DNA from: Lachnospiraceae bacterium
Lineage (GTDB): Bacteria > Bacillota > Clostridia > Lachnospirales > Lachnospiraceae
Direction: 5' to 3'
NCBI GenBank assembly: GCA_017626095.1
Contig: JAGAJL010000020.1
Span: 1 to 64,000 of the forward strand
Length of the DNA stretch: 64,000 nucleotides
A model generated the notes under the pieces. The model had not been told where the DNA came from. It made no database searches and saw only the letters and a list, made by a program, of their open reading frames with translations. Each line of letters opens with the position of its first letter. Position 1 is the first letter of the stretch. The translations under genes and the position numbers were made by a program. This document shows positions 26,507 to 35,306 of this stretch, one piece after another.

Positions 26507-27967
26507 ATGTTATTCAATTCATTGGCATTTGCGATATTTCTGCCCATTGTTTTTTTACTCTATTGGGCGGTTCCACAGAAATATCGCTGGATTATTCTGT
26601 TATTATCCAGTTACTATTTCTATATGAGTTGGAATGTGAAATATGTTGTTTTGATTTTGTTTACAACAGCCGTTTCATATTGCAGTGCTCTTTTATTACC
26701 TAAATTTTCAAAAAAATCAACGAAATTAACGATTATGTGGCTTGCCATTGCAGCAAGTCTTTTGGTGTTATTCTTTTTTAAATATTTTGATTTTGCGCAA
26801 AATACTTTGATTCGGGTTTTGCAGAGCTTTGCCATTGAGTTGCATCCGCTTACTTTGAAATTACTGCTACCGGTTGGTATTTCCTTTTATACGTTCCAGA
26901 CCTTAAGTTATGTGATAGATGTTTATAAAGGCGAGGTGGAGCCGGAAAAGAATTTCTTTCGCTATGCGGCGTTTATCTCGTTTTTTCCGCAGCTGGTTGC
27001 GGGACCGATTGAAAGAACGAAAAATCTGTTGCCACAGATAGACTGTGAGCATGTCTTCTCTTATGAAAAAGCAGCTTATGGGATAAAACTCATGGCATGG
27101 GGATTTTTTAAAAAGCTGGTGATTGCGGACAACCTTGCTGTGATGGTAGATGCTGTTTTGGAACATCCCGATGAGTATCAGGGATTTTCCTTTGTTTTGG
27201 CAATCCTGTTTTTTACCATTCAGATTTATTGTGATTTTTCCGGCTATTCGGATATTGCAATCGGAACGGCTAAGCTGTTTGATATTGATCTGATGACAAA
27301 CTTTAAGAGCCCTTATTTTTCAAGCTCTATTCAGGAATTCTGGCGAAGATGGCATATTTCGCTCTCCAGCTGGTTCCGGGATTATGTTTATATTCCGCTC
27401 GGTGGAAGCCGGGTTTCAAAAATGAGGCATTATGTAAACCTTTGTATAACCTTCCTTTTAAGTGGTTTATGGCACGGAGCAGCATTTACATATGTAATCT
27501 GGGGAGGATTACATGGCATGATGCAGTGTGTGGAGAATTTGTTTTTTGGAAAAAACAAGAAGGAAAGCGATAAAAAGCAGACATCTTCGGTAAAGCAGGG
27601 AAGCATAGTCTGGTGGATCAGAGTTTTTATTGTATTCTGTCTTGTTTCAATGGCATGGTGCTTTTTCAGAGCCGGATCTGTGACACAGGCTGTCTGGATT
27701 TTAGCCCATTCTTTACAGGGGATATCCCATCCCCTTGCTTATATAAAATCCGGATTGGGAGCTTTTGATATGTCCATGCTTTTGCAGTTGCTTTTACCTG
27801 TTGCATTACTTGGCTGTTATGATTATGCGGCACTTACATCTGACCCGATTACTACAATTGGCAGAATAAAGAAACCTATCCGCTATGCAATTTACTATAC
27901 CTTTGTATTTGCACTCTTACTCCTGGCCAGCTTCAACTCCCAGGAATTTGTGTATTTTCAATTTTAG
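26507..27967 (+). CDS. MBOAT family O-acyltransferase (first of two)
   Basis: A 486-residue polytopic membrane protein of the MBOAT family (AlgI/DltB/PatA group). Characteristic stretches are LPVGISFYTFQTLSYVID, FPQLVAGPIERTKNLLPQ, SIQEFWRRWHISLSSWFRDY and the active-site region SGLWHGAAFTYVIWGGLHG with the invariant His. Such proteins pass acyl groups, usually acetyl, across the membrane for attachment to extracellular polysaccharide, with an SGNH partner finishing the transfer. The SGNH gene follows after a palindromic repeat. ATG 26507 follows GAGG; a GTG at 26495 is less likely. Confidence 0.92.
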   Translation: MLFNSLAFAIFLPIVFLLYWAVPQKYRWIILLLSSYYFYMSWNVKYVVLILFTTAVSYCSALLLPKFSKKSTKLTIMWLAIAASLLVLFFFKYFDFAQNTLIRVLQSFAIELHPLTLKLLLPVGISFYTFQTLSYVIDVYKGEVEPEKNFFRYAAFISFFPQLVAGPIERTKNLLPQIDCEHVFSYEKAAYGIKLMAWGFFKKLVIADNLAVMVDAVLEHPDEYQGFSFVLAILFFTIQIYCDFSGYSDIAIGTAKLFDIDLMTNFKSPYFSSSIQEFWRRWHISLSSWFRDYVYIPLGGSRVSKMRHYVNLCITFLLSGLWHGAAFTYVIWGGLHGMMQCVENLFFGKNKKESDKKQTSSVKQGSIVWWIRVFIVFCLVSMAWCFFRAGSVTQAVWILAHSLQGISHPLAYIKSGLGAFDMSMLLQLLLPVALLGCYDYAALTSDPITTIGRIKKPIRYAIYYTFVFALLLLASFNSQEFVYFQF

Positions 27968-28229
27968 TGTCAATTAAGAGCCAAGCGCTTACATCTATTT
28001 CTGTGCTGCAAGCTGGCTTGCAAGCACAGAAACTGATGTAAGCATTTGGCGAAAAGCCATAAATGAGCAAAAGTAAAGTTGCGAAGCAACGATTTTGCGA
28101 ATTTACGGCTCTTAATTGCCACTAAAATTGGCGGCAAGTCGAAAAGCCATAAATGAGCAAAAGAAAAGTTGCGAAGCAACGATTTTGCGAATGGATGGCT
28201 CTTAATTGACACTAAAATTGGCGTAAAAG
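27959..28229. repeat. palindromic element with 25-bp inverted ends and 90-bp duplication
   Basis: A perfect 25-bp inverted repeat, beginning CAATTTTAGTGTC at the left, bounds 27959-28220. The left end contains the last codons and stop of the MBOAT gene. Next comes a strong hairpin (27987-28043, GCTTACATC with GATGTAAGC and further pairs). Then come two tandem units of 90 nt (28050-28139 and 28140-28229) that differ at about five of the first 84 positions. Each unit holds small hairpins (GGCGAAAAGCC; GTTGCGAAGCAAC). No protein is encoded. It fills the whole gap between an MBOAT gene and its SGNH partner. Confidence 0.85.
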
Positions 28230-28249
28230 GCAAGAAAGGAGGAATCTAA

Positions 28250-29254
28250 ATGTGGCGTCAGATTGGCAAACTGATATCGAAAATATTAGCGATTATTTTG
28301 CCGGTTGTTCTTGTGATGCAGATTTTTTGCGCAGCATTCCCAATGGCTTATATGGACGTGGAATATGCAATGTACAAGCAGCAAAAAGATTATATTTCAA
28401 AAAATCATGATACCAACCGTGTACTGATTTTAGGTGATTCGCGGGCAAAAGCCAGCTTTATGCCGGATGTACTCGGTGAAGATGTTTATAATATATCTTT
28501 AGGCGGAGTATCCCCGGTTGAAAGTTATTATATGCTGAAAGAATATCTGGAAAATCACGATGCACCGGAGTATCTGATTTTGGCTTATGGACCATTACAT
28601 TTATGTCGTTCGGAAGAAAATGATGAAAATTTCATCTTCTGGAAGCGCTGTATTTATTTTCATACCTTTAATCAAAAAGATTTTTTTGAACTAGCTAAGA
28701 ACAGAAATAGTTTTGAAAATAATACCATTGTTGACAGGGAACATATATATTTAGAATACGCAATGTATAAGTTTTATTTTCCAAATAAATATGGTGCTGC
28801 ATTAAAGAAGGCTTTTACCACAAACCGATATCGTGCGAATCAGGAAAAATATGATTTGATGGTTGCGCAACGGGGCTATAGTCTGTTCGGAACAGAAGGT
28901 GAAAACGGCGGACTAAACGGGGAAGCGAAAAAAGATGATTTTGAATCATCAGATATGATTGATTATTATTTAAATGCGATATTTGATATTTGCAGGGAAC
29001 AACATATACAAGTGGTTTTAGAGCAGCTTCCAATGACAGAAACCTCATATAATGTGATTTCGGATGAATTTTTTGAACATTACAGAAATTATTTGTACGA
29101 TGTTGCACAGAAAAACCCGGACATCTGGATTAATCCTAATGTTGAGATGTACAGTAATAGCCTGTTTGGAGATATAGATCATCTCAATACAGAAGGTGCA
29201 ACCATGTATTCCAATGTGATAAAAGAGCGATATCCACAGATTTTTGTTCGTTGA
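28250..29254 (+). CDS. SGNH/GDSL-like O-acyltransferase partner
   Basis: A 334-residue protein with an N-terminal membrane anchor (about residues 10-32) and an extracytoplasmic SGNH-like domain. Block I is LILGDSRAKASF (catalytic Ser in GDS) and the C-terminal block is FGDIDHLNTEGATMYS, supplying the Asp-His pair. This matches DltD- or AlgJ-like partners that complete acyl transfer for MBOAT proteins outside the cell. A strong AAAGGAGG site precedes the ATG. It lies between two MBOAT genes and most likely works with the first. The acceptor polymer is unknown. Confidence 0.8.
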   Translation: MWRQIGKLISKILAIILPVVLVMQIFCAAFPMAYMDVEYAMYKQQKDYISKNHDTNRVLILGDSRAKASFMPDVLGEDVYNISLGGVSPVESYYMLKEYLENHDAPEYLILAYGPLHLCRSEENDENFIFWKRCIYFHTFNQKDFFELAKNRNSFENNTIVDREHIYLEYAMYKFYFPNKYGAALKKAFTTNRYRANQEKYDLMVAQRGYSLFGTEGENGGLNGEAKKDDFESSDMIDYYLNAIFDICREQHIQVVLEQLPMTETSYNVISDEFFEHYRNYLYDVAQKNPDIWINPNVEMYSNSLFGDIDHLNTEGATMYSNVIKERYPQIFVR

Positions 29255-29370
29255 TTGCGAGAATTGCGTAACAATGCAGTAATCAATATACATCAGTGTG
29301 TGATAAAATTTACTATTGCACTTACATCCTTAAGATTTGATTTTGATAGATGATATAAACGGAGCAACAT

Positions 29371-30786
29371 ATGGTTTTTTCAACAATTATCTTTTTATGC
29401 ATATTCCTACCGGTTGTAATCCTGAGTTATTACCTGGTGCCGAAGCAGGGAAAAAATCTTTTCCTGCTTATTTGCAGTCTGTTTTTTTATGCATGGGGAG
29501 AGCCGGTTTATGTACTGATTATGCTTGCCTCCATCATATATAACTATTTGTTTGGATTAGCCATTGCTAACCATAAAAAGGCAAAGCCGTATCTGGTTCT
29601 GGCTGTATTGGTTAATCTGGGTGTTTTGTGTGTATTTAAATACAGCGGTTTCCTTGTTGAAAATATTGACCGGATTATCCCAAATTTGTTAAAGGTTCCG
29701 GATATTGCACTTCCCATTGGTATTTCTTTTTATACCTTTCAGGGGTTGTCTTATTGTATTGATGTGTATCGGGATAAAAAACTGGTTCAGAAAAATCCGG
29801 TTAATCTGGCATTGTACATTGCGATGTTCCCGCAGTTGATTGCAGGACCGATTGTCCGTTATTCGGATATCAGACAAGAATTATCCGAAAGAAAACATAC
29901 GAGTGAATTCTTTGCGCTGGGAGCAGAACGGTTTATTATCGGTCTTTCCAAAAAAGCAATCCTTGCCAATACAGTGGGTGCACTGGCAACCAATATCATG
30001 AGTAACGATATGCAGTATATGAGTTTGCCGGTTGCCTGGGTTGGTGCAATCGCTTATGCGTTGCAGATTTATTTTGATTTTTCCGGCTATTCGGATATGG
30101 CAATCGGACTTGGAAAAATCTTTGGTTTCCATTTTGCCGAAAACTTTGATTATCCCTATATTTCAAAATCGATACGAGAGTTCTGGCGCAGATGGCATAT
30201 TTCCCTGTCAAGCTGGTTTCGGGATTATCTGTATATCCCACTTGGAGGCAGCAGAAGAGGCAATGTCTATCTCAATCTGTTGATTGTATTTGTGGCAACC
30301 GGAATCTGGCACGGTGCGGCATGGGGCTTTTTATTGTGGGGACTGTGGCACGGTCTGTTTCTTGTTTTGGAAAGAGTACTGACAAAACAGGAACAAAAGG
30401 ATGCTGCGTTATCAAAAACCGGCAGGATTATTTCTCAAACGTTTGGAAGAGTTTATACGCTTTTTGTTGTTTTAGTCGGCTGGGTATTATTTGCACTTGT
30501 CGATGTGAAAAAAACTGCAAAATATCTGATGGTTATGCTGGGCATAAAACGAAATGCTTTTGTTGCATATGATGTTTCTTATTATTTTGATAAAAAAACG
30601 CTTTTGATTTTTGTGATTGCATTATTTGCATGCATTCCATGGAAAAATATTTTGAAAAAGACAGGAGCGAATCAAACGTTTATGTTCATGGTTAGTAAAC
30701 GTCTGGTTTTGCTTGTTTTACTGGCTCTTTGTTTTGTTTTTATCATCACGGGAAGCTATAATCCTTTTATCTATTTCCGTTTTTAG
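29371..30786 (+). CDS. MBOAT family O-acyltransferase (second of two)
   Basis: A 471-residue MBOAT protein clearly related to the one at 26507. LPIGISFYTFQGLSYCIDVY, FPQLIAGPIVRYSDIRQE, SIREFWRRWHISLSSWFRDY and GIWHGAAWGFLLWGLWHG carry the family motifs, including the active-site His. About ten membrane helices are expected. It would export acyl groups for surface polymer O-acylation. The next gene (AlgX-like) follows after 8 nt with AGGAGG, forming a second MBOAT/SGNH pair. The start follows a GGAG site. Confidence 0.92.
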   Translation: MVFSTIIFLCIFLPVVILSYYLVPKQGKNLFLLICSLFFYAWGEPVYVLIMLASIIYNYLFGLAIANHKKAKPYLVLAVLVNLGVLCVFKYSGFLVENIDRIIPNLLKVPDIALPIGISFYTFQGLSYCIDVYRDKKLVQKNPVNLALYIAMFPQLIAGPIVRYSDIRQELSERKHTSEFFALGAERFIIGLSKKAILANTVGALATNIMSNDMQYMSLPVAWVGAIAYALQIYFDFSGYSDMAIGLGKIFGFHFAENFDYPYISKSIREFWRRWHISLSSWFRDYLYIPLGGSRRGNVYLNLLIVFVATGIWHGAAWGFLLWGLWHGLFLVLERVLTKQEQKDAALSKTGRIISQTFGRVYTLFVVLVGWVLFALVDVKKTAKYLMVMLGIKRNAFVAYDVSYYFDKKTLLIFVIALFACIPWKNILKKTGANQTFMFMVSKRLVLLVLLALCFVFIITGSYNPFIYFRF

Positions 30787-30794
30787 GAGGCTGT

Positions 30795-31922
30795 ATGGAA
30801 CAGAAAAAAAAGATCTGTAATTTCATATTTTCTCTGGCTTTCTTTCTCATGATTGCAATACCGTTTTGTCTGTTAGATACGACTCCAACAATCACATCGG
30901 AATTGGAAAATCGGAATATGACGGAATGGCCGGGGCTGCATTTTTCTTCGCTTTATAATGAGTGGTACGGACATTATGCGGAAGACCGGATTGGTTTTCG
31001 GAATCAGGCAATTTCTTTTAACAATTATGTGACGTATTATGTCTTTGGTGAATTTGCGGAAACGATACACATGAAAGGGAAAGACGGATATGTATTTCCG
31101 GCAGATGAGGGTTATATTCAGAATTATCAAAGACTGAATATCAATGAGGAACTTTTAGACAACCTTAGCCGGTATTTGATGAACACATCGGAATATGCAA
31201 AAGAAAACGGGGCTACTTTTATCACAATGGTATGTCCGAATAAGTCATCCGTATATGGGCAGTTTATGCCGGATGATATTCATGTGGATAGGACAAAAAA
31301 CAGTGCTTTGGATACACTAAAACAGAAATTGGATGTTAGTGGTGTAGACTATGTGATCCCCGATGCTGAGTTTCGCAAAAAGGCGGAAGAGGAACAAATC
31401 TATAATCTCAAATATGACAGTGCTCACTGGAATGATCTTGGGGCATTTTATGGGATGACACTCTTAGATAAAAAAATTGCAGAAAGTCATCCGGATATTC
31501 CGGTTATTTCAGGAGAGAGTTTTTCTTTGGGCTACCGGGAAGAAAATCTGGAATTATCTTCGCTACCGATAAAAGAAACAATCCCGGTTTTGACTTATCA
31601 GGGAGCGCCTGCTTTATCGGATGGAGAAAATCGGAAAGATGTTTCCGTTTTGGCGGGAAATAATATGGCATATTTTTACAATGAAAATGCGCCTACCGAT
31701 AAAACAATTCTGATTTTACATGATAGTTTTTTTGATAACAAAGAGTGCTATTTTTACGGAAGATATCGGGAGGTATATTCCTGTTCGCGCGTAAACTATA
31801 CATTTATGAAAGAGTATATTGATGTCATAAAACCGGATGTCATCGTGTTTGAACTGGCAGAGCGATCGTTTGCAGATGATTTGTATGCTTATTCCGAGCT
31901 AGGGACGTATGAATATCACTGA
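30795..31922 (+). CDS. AlgX/AlgJ-like SGNH domain protein
   Basis: A 375-residue protein with an N-terminal signal anchor (about residues 8-28) and an extracellular domain of the AlgX/AlgJ type. Family marks are NRNMTEWP near residue 38, the charged GHYAEDRIGFRN, the catalytic-type YDSAHWNDLGAFYG (Asp and His) and LILHDSFFDN (Ser). In alginate systems these proteins transfer acetyl groups to the polymer and work with an AlgI-like MBOAT. Here the MBOAT gene is directly upstream in the same operon, so a parallel role on an unknown surface polymer is likely. Confidence 0.82.
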   Translation: MEQKKKICNFIFSLAFFLMIAIPFCLLDTTPTITSELENRNMTEWPGLHFSSLYNEWYGHYAEDRIGFRNQAISFNNYVTYYVFGEFAETIHMKGKDGYVFPADEGYIQNYQRLNINEELLDNLSRYLMNTSEYAKENGATFITMVCPNKSSVYGQFMPDDIHVDRTKNSALDTLKQKLDVSGVDYVIPDAEFRKKAEEEQIYNLKYDSAHWNDLGAFYGMTLLDKKIAESHPDIPVISGESFSLGYREENLELSSLPIKETIPVLTYQGAPALSDGENRKDVSVLAGNNMAYFYNENAPTDKTILILHDSFFDNKECYFYGRYREVYSCSRVNYTFMKEYIDVIKPDVIVFELAERSFADDLYAYSELGTYEYH

Positions 31923-31961
31923 AAACTGTGGTAAAATAATATGGTACCAGAGTCAAAAGGT

Positions 31962-31994
31962 CATATTTTTCATGTGATAGAATGAAAAAGTATG
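31962..31994. other. hairpin after the AlgX-like gene
   Basis: CATATTTTTCAT (31962-31973) pairs with ATGAAAAAGTATG (31982-31994) across GTGATAGA. No clear T-run follows on the + strand, so termination is uncertain. Confidence 0.4.
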
Positions 31995-32025
31995 GCTTTA
32001 GGATGAATGAAAAGTATTCTACACT

Positions 32026-32055
32026 TTTACAATTGTGTAAGAACGCATCTATGAT
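32026..32055 (+). promoter_or_regulatory. promoter of acyltransferase-3 gene, in a partial family 1 repeat
   Basis: TTTACA (32026-32031), an 18-nt spacer and TATGAT (32050-32055) form a good promoter. The spacer and -10 area (32038-32064) match the right arm of the repeat at 56279-56412 at 23 of 27 positions, all four differences being transitions. Confidence 0.5.
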
Positions 32056-32192
32056 AGAATATGGGAATTTTTCTCAAGAACATAATTGTAAAAGAATAAT
32101 TGTAAAAGAATAATATTAAAAGAACAGTACAGAAAAGTAACCTAGGAATATTTGCATAGAAAAGTAACATAGAAACATTTAACAGGATAAAT

Positions 32193-33356
32193 ATGAAGAT
32201 AAAACAGGAAATCATACAATTGAATCGGGAAAAGAAAGAAGAAAACAAAGCCTTTCGTTATTTATACAGTTTTGCGATTTTGTTTGTTGTCTTAAGCCAT
32301 TGTGATGGCGGTGGATTTGAAATGCTTTCAAACTGGATGCATTTTGGCGCCTTTCATCTGGCAGTTTTTGTATTCGGTTCCGGTTATTTTAGAAAAGCGG
32401 CTGAAGCAGAGCATCCTATTTTGTATGCAATTAAAAAAATATGCAAATTGCTTATCCCACTCTGGGTAATCAATGCAGTTTATGGGCTGATTTTATTCGT
32501 TCTTCAAAGAAGCGGTTTTTTATTTGGGGAGCCGGTTACATTAAAATCATTCCTTTTCTATCCTGTTAGCAGTAAGAACTTATTTGTACTGGATATGGGA
32601 GCCTGGTTTGTTTTCCCCTTCTTTATGGTACAGATTTTGTATATCATGGGTGAAAGCCTGCTTCATCTGTTAAAAAAAGAAAAGGTTACGGATATTGTCT
32701 GGCAGATTCTTTTGCTGACAATAGGAATTTTTGGAGTATCTCTTGCCTGTCGGGGATTGATGGGTGAAAATATGATGGTTTTCATTCGAATTGCATATTT
32801 TATGCCTTTCTATATTTTGGGAATCTGGTATCGGAAATATTTTGAAGCCTATGCTAACCGGATTCCGGCAACTGTAATTTTTGCTGTTTGTCTGGTTATA
32901 GCTTTACTTTTGAATGGATATTTTGGACGAGTTGTCTATGCTATTCCATCTTCCTGTGATTATCCGTTTGGTGTTTTTGCAACCTATTTAAGCGCAGTCA
33001 TCGGAATTGCATTCTGGCTAACAGTTTCACGGCAACTGGAAAAATTTGACAGTCCTATTCGTCTGCTGTCACTTTTAGGAAATCATACATGGGACATTAT
33101 GTTTCATCAGTTTGCGGGTATATTATTACTAAAATGTATATTTGCTTTTTTGAACCGGCTGTTTAATATATTTGCTGATTTTGATTATACGGCATTTTAT
33201 GGTGATATCTGGTATTTATATCTGCCCAAAGGATTGCCGGAAATGAAAGCTTTGTATGTTGTTGCTGCCATTTCATTTTCAATCTTAGTAGGGAAAGCTT
33301 TGGCAGTTTTGAAAAATCAGATGGTAAAATTATGTAAACCAAGAAAAGGTGAGTAA
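32193..33356 (+). CDS. acyltransferase family 3 membrane protein
   Basis: A 387-residue polytopic membrane protein, with about ten helices, of the acyltransferase-3 family. The N-terminal FRYLYSFAILFVVLSHCDGG includes the His at the end of the first helix that is typical of this family, whose members O-acylate peptidoglycan, LPS or other surface glycans. It lies just after two MBOAT/SGNH pairs but has its own promoter. The leader (about 32082-32190) contains short tandem repeats of AATTGTAAAAGA. The ribosome binding site is weak (AGGAT). The substrate is unknown. Confidence 0.75.
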   Translation: MKIKQEIIQLNREKKEENKAFRYLYSFAILFVVLSHCDGGGFEMLSNWMHFGAFHLAVFVFGSGYFRKAAEAEHPILYAIKKICKLLIPLWVINAVYGLILFVLQRSGFLFGEPVTLKSFLFYPVSSKNLFVLDMGAWFVFPFFMVQILYIMGESLLHLLKKEKVTDIVWQILLLTIGIFGVSLACRGLMGENMMVFIRIAYFMPFYILGIWYRKYFEAYANRIPATVIFAVCLVIALLLNGYFGRVVYAIPSSCDYPFGVFATYLSAVIGIAFWLTVSRQLEKFDSPIRLLSLLGNHTWDIMFHQFAGILLLKCIFAFLNRLFNIFADFDYTAFYGDIWYLYLPKGLPEMKALYVVAAISFSILVGKALAVLKNQMVKLCKPRKGE

Positions 33357-33363
33357 GGTAAGG

Positions 33364-34242
33364 ATGGAAAAAACAGACGCAGAATATAAACAGGCTATTT
33401 TAATTGGTGCTGCTCCTATGGGAAAGGAAGCCGAGCAACTACTTGGTCTTTTAAAATGGGCCGGATATGAAAATGTAGTGCCGAAAGAGACGGCAGAAAA
33501 GACAGGAGAGAGTAAAAAAGAAAGGCCGGAAGTAACAACCAAAGCGATAGAAGAAAATAAAAAAGAGAATTCGGCAGAAATGACAAAAGAAACATTAGAG
33601 TGTCATCATAAATGCAGTGCCTGCGCAAAAGCCTGCAAGGAAAATGGCTTGAAAAAAGATGTTTATGTGATTGCTGCAGACGGAGGTCTGAAATTTTTGC
33701 TCAACCACCATATGCGTCTGGATTTCTGGATTGGTGATTTGGATTCATTATCTGAAGGGGATGACGAATTACCAACGGATTTTCAGCATGAAATCAATCG
33801 GATTGCACATGAAAAAGTTCCGGTAGAAAAGGATGATACCGATATGGCTTTAGCCGTTGCAAAAGCGTTTGAACTTGGCTATACGGACATGATGCTGTAT
33901 GGCGGTTGCGGAGGGACCCGTATTTCCCATACTCTTGCCAATATTCAGCTCATGCACCACTATGCAAAAAAGGGATGTAATATCCGCATGATGGGGGATG
34001 GAATTCGCATGGAAATATTGTGGCGCGGATGTAAACGTTTTTCTGCAGCCATGAAGGGAGATTTATCTGTCATCTGTCTGAGCGATAAAGCCGATAGGGT
34101 TAAGATTCAAGGATTGAAATATGAATATGAGGGAAGTCTGACATCGGAAGTGGCTCTTGGTATCAGTAATTCATTTATTGGACAAGATGCCATGATTGAA
34201 GTACAGGACGGAGCTCTTTTATTGATTTATGAAAAAGCATAA
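33364..34242 (+). CDS. thiamine pyrophosphokinase with Cys-rich insertion
   Basis: Residues about 98-292 match thiamine pyrophosphokinase, which makes thiamine diphosphate: VIAADGGLKFLL, FWIGDLDSLS, the catalytic KDDTDMALAVAKAFELGY and GCGGTRISHTLANI. The first strand (QAILIGAAPMG) and the AADGG strand are normally close, but about 55 extra residues separate them, including C80-x3-C84-x2-C87-x3-C91 in a Lys/Glu-rich context. ATG 33364 follows AAGG; a GTG at 33349 overlapping the previous gene is possible. The insertion may bind metal or be a loosely folded linker. Confidence 0.85.
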   Translation: MEKTDAEYKQAILIGAAPMGKEAEQLLGLLKWAGYENVVPKETAEKTGESKKERPEVTTKAIEENKKENSAEMTKETLECHHKCSACAKACKENGLKKDVYVIAADGGLKFLLNHHMRLDFWIGDLDSLSEGDDELPTDFQHEINRIAHEKVPVEKDDTDMALAVAKAFELGYTDMMLYGGCGGTRISHTLANIQLMHHYAKKGCNIRMMGDGIRMEILWRGCKRFSAAMKGDLSVICLSDKADRVKIQGLKYEYEGSLTSEVALGISNSFIGQDAMIEVQDGALLLIYEKA

Positions 34243-34367
34243 ATGTGCATGCAGTGTTGGATGTTTTTTTAAATCAGCACAATAGCTCTTGAAAAATATA
34301 TATTTAATTTTTACACTTACAATTGTTAGAATGTATATGGACATATAAGCGTGAAAGGTATATGACT

Positions 34368-35303
34368 ATGAAGACAAAAGAACTTTTTATGATACTGACG
34401 ATAAGTTGTTTTCTGCTAACTGCTTGTGGAACATCTCCGATTTCCGGGGAGATTTCAGATGCTAACGCAACGGAAGAAACTGTAGAAATAGCAGAAGATT
34501 CGAATGTTTCATCACAGGAACAGCAATCTGATGAACCGACAAAAGAAAATATAGAAGATACGGCAAAAGAAACAGGGGAAGAAACGATGGAAGATGAGGA
34601 GCCCGTGATTCTTTCGACCCAATTTGATCTGCAAAATCCTTTAGATGATGCATCAACAGATCAGGTTGTTTATTATGAGATTGAGCAGGAAATTAAGACG
34701 GAAGAAAATAATACGTATTCCGTTTGCACTTTTAAAATACCGCAGTTAAAAGGTGACTCGCGTATTTTTTCACTGATTAATCAGGATATTTTGGATCATT
34801 ATGAAGAAATAAGAAAAAGTGATGAAGAAAACTCACTTTTTTATGCAGAATCAATGTCGGAATACGATGGAGATCTTCCGATGGAGTATTATGATCACAG
34901 CTATCAGGTAACACTCTTTTCAAAAAGGTATCTAGGATTGTTGTATACAGATTATATATGTCAGGGTGGTGCTGCCCATGGTATGTCTGAGAGATATTTT
35001 GTGATGTATAGCATGGAAACGGGAGAGCGTGTAAATGCGGTCGATCTGATTTCGCTTTCAAAAGATGAATTTAATACATTGTTTTGCGAAGCATTTAAGG
35101 AATTGATAACGGCAAATCCGGATGAGTATTGGGAAGATGCCATAGAAATTGTGGAAAACTATGATTATTACGATTCCGAAGCCTTTTATCTGACACAGGA
35201 TGGAATTATATGCTATTTTCTGCCCTATGAGTTATCATACTATGGAATGGGATTTGTTGAGGCCGCTGTGCTATACGAAGATTTGGAAATGGATTTGGAT
35301 TAA
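34368..35303 (+). CDS. lipoprotein with RsiV-like DUF3298 domain
   Basis: A 311-residue lipoprotein. The signal peptide ends in FLLTAC with the lipid-modified Cys at about residue 21; then comes a Glu/Thr-rich linker to about residue 85. The C-terminal domain has features of DUF4163/DUF3298 (ICQGGAAHGMSERYFVMYSM, LTQDGIICYFLPYELSYYGMG) as in RsiV. Proteins of this type sit outside the membrane and may bind an envelope ligand; no sigma factor or membrane-anchored regulator is encoded next to it. ATG 34368 has AAAGG at 9 nt; ATG 34362 is closer to it and less likely. Confidence 0.72.
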   Translation: MKTKELFMILTISCFLLTACGTSPISGEISDANATEETVEIAEDSNVSSQEQQSDEPTKENIEDTAKETGEETMEDEEPVILSTQFDLQNPLDDASTDQVVYYEIEQEIKTEENNTYSVCTFKIPQLKGDSRIFSLINQDILDHYEEIRKSDEENSLFYAESMSEYDGDLPMEYYDHSYQVTLFSKRYLGLLYTDYICQGGAAHGMSERYFVMYSMETGERVNAVDLISLSKDEFNTLFCEAFKELITANPDEYWEDAIEIVENYDYYDSEAFYLTQDGIICYFLPYELSYYGMGFVEAAVLYEDLEMDLD

Positions 35304-35306
35304 TTT

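Noticed and set aside
27959..28229. Insertion sequence interpretation of the palindromic element
   Set aside because: It is only about 270 bp, has no transposase frame and no clear target-site duplication; it is kept as a repeat, possibly a MITE-like element.
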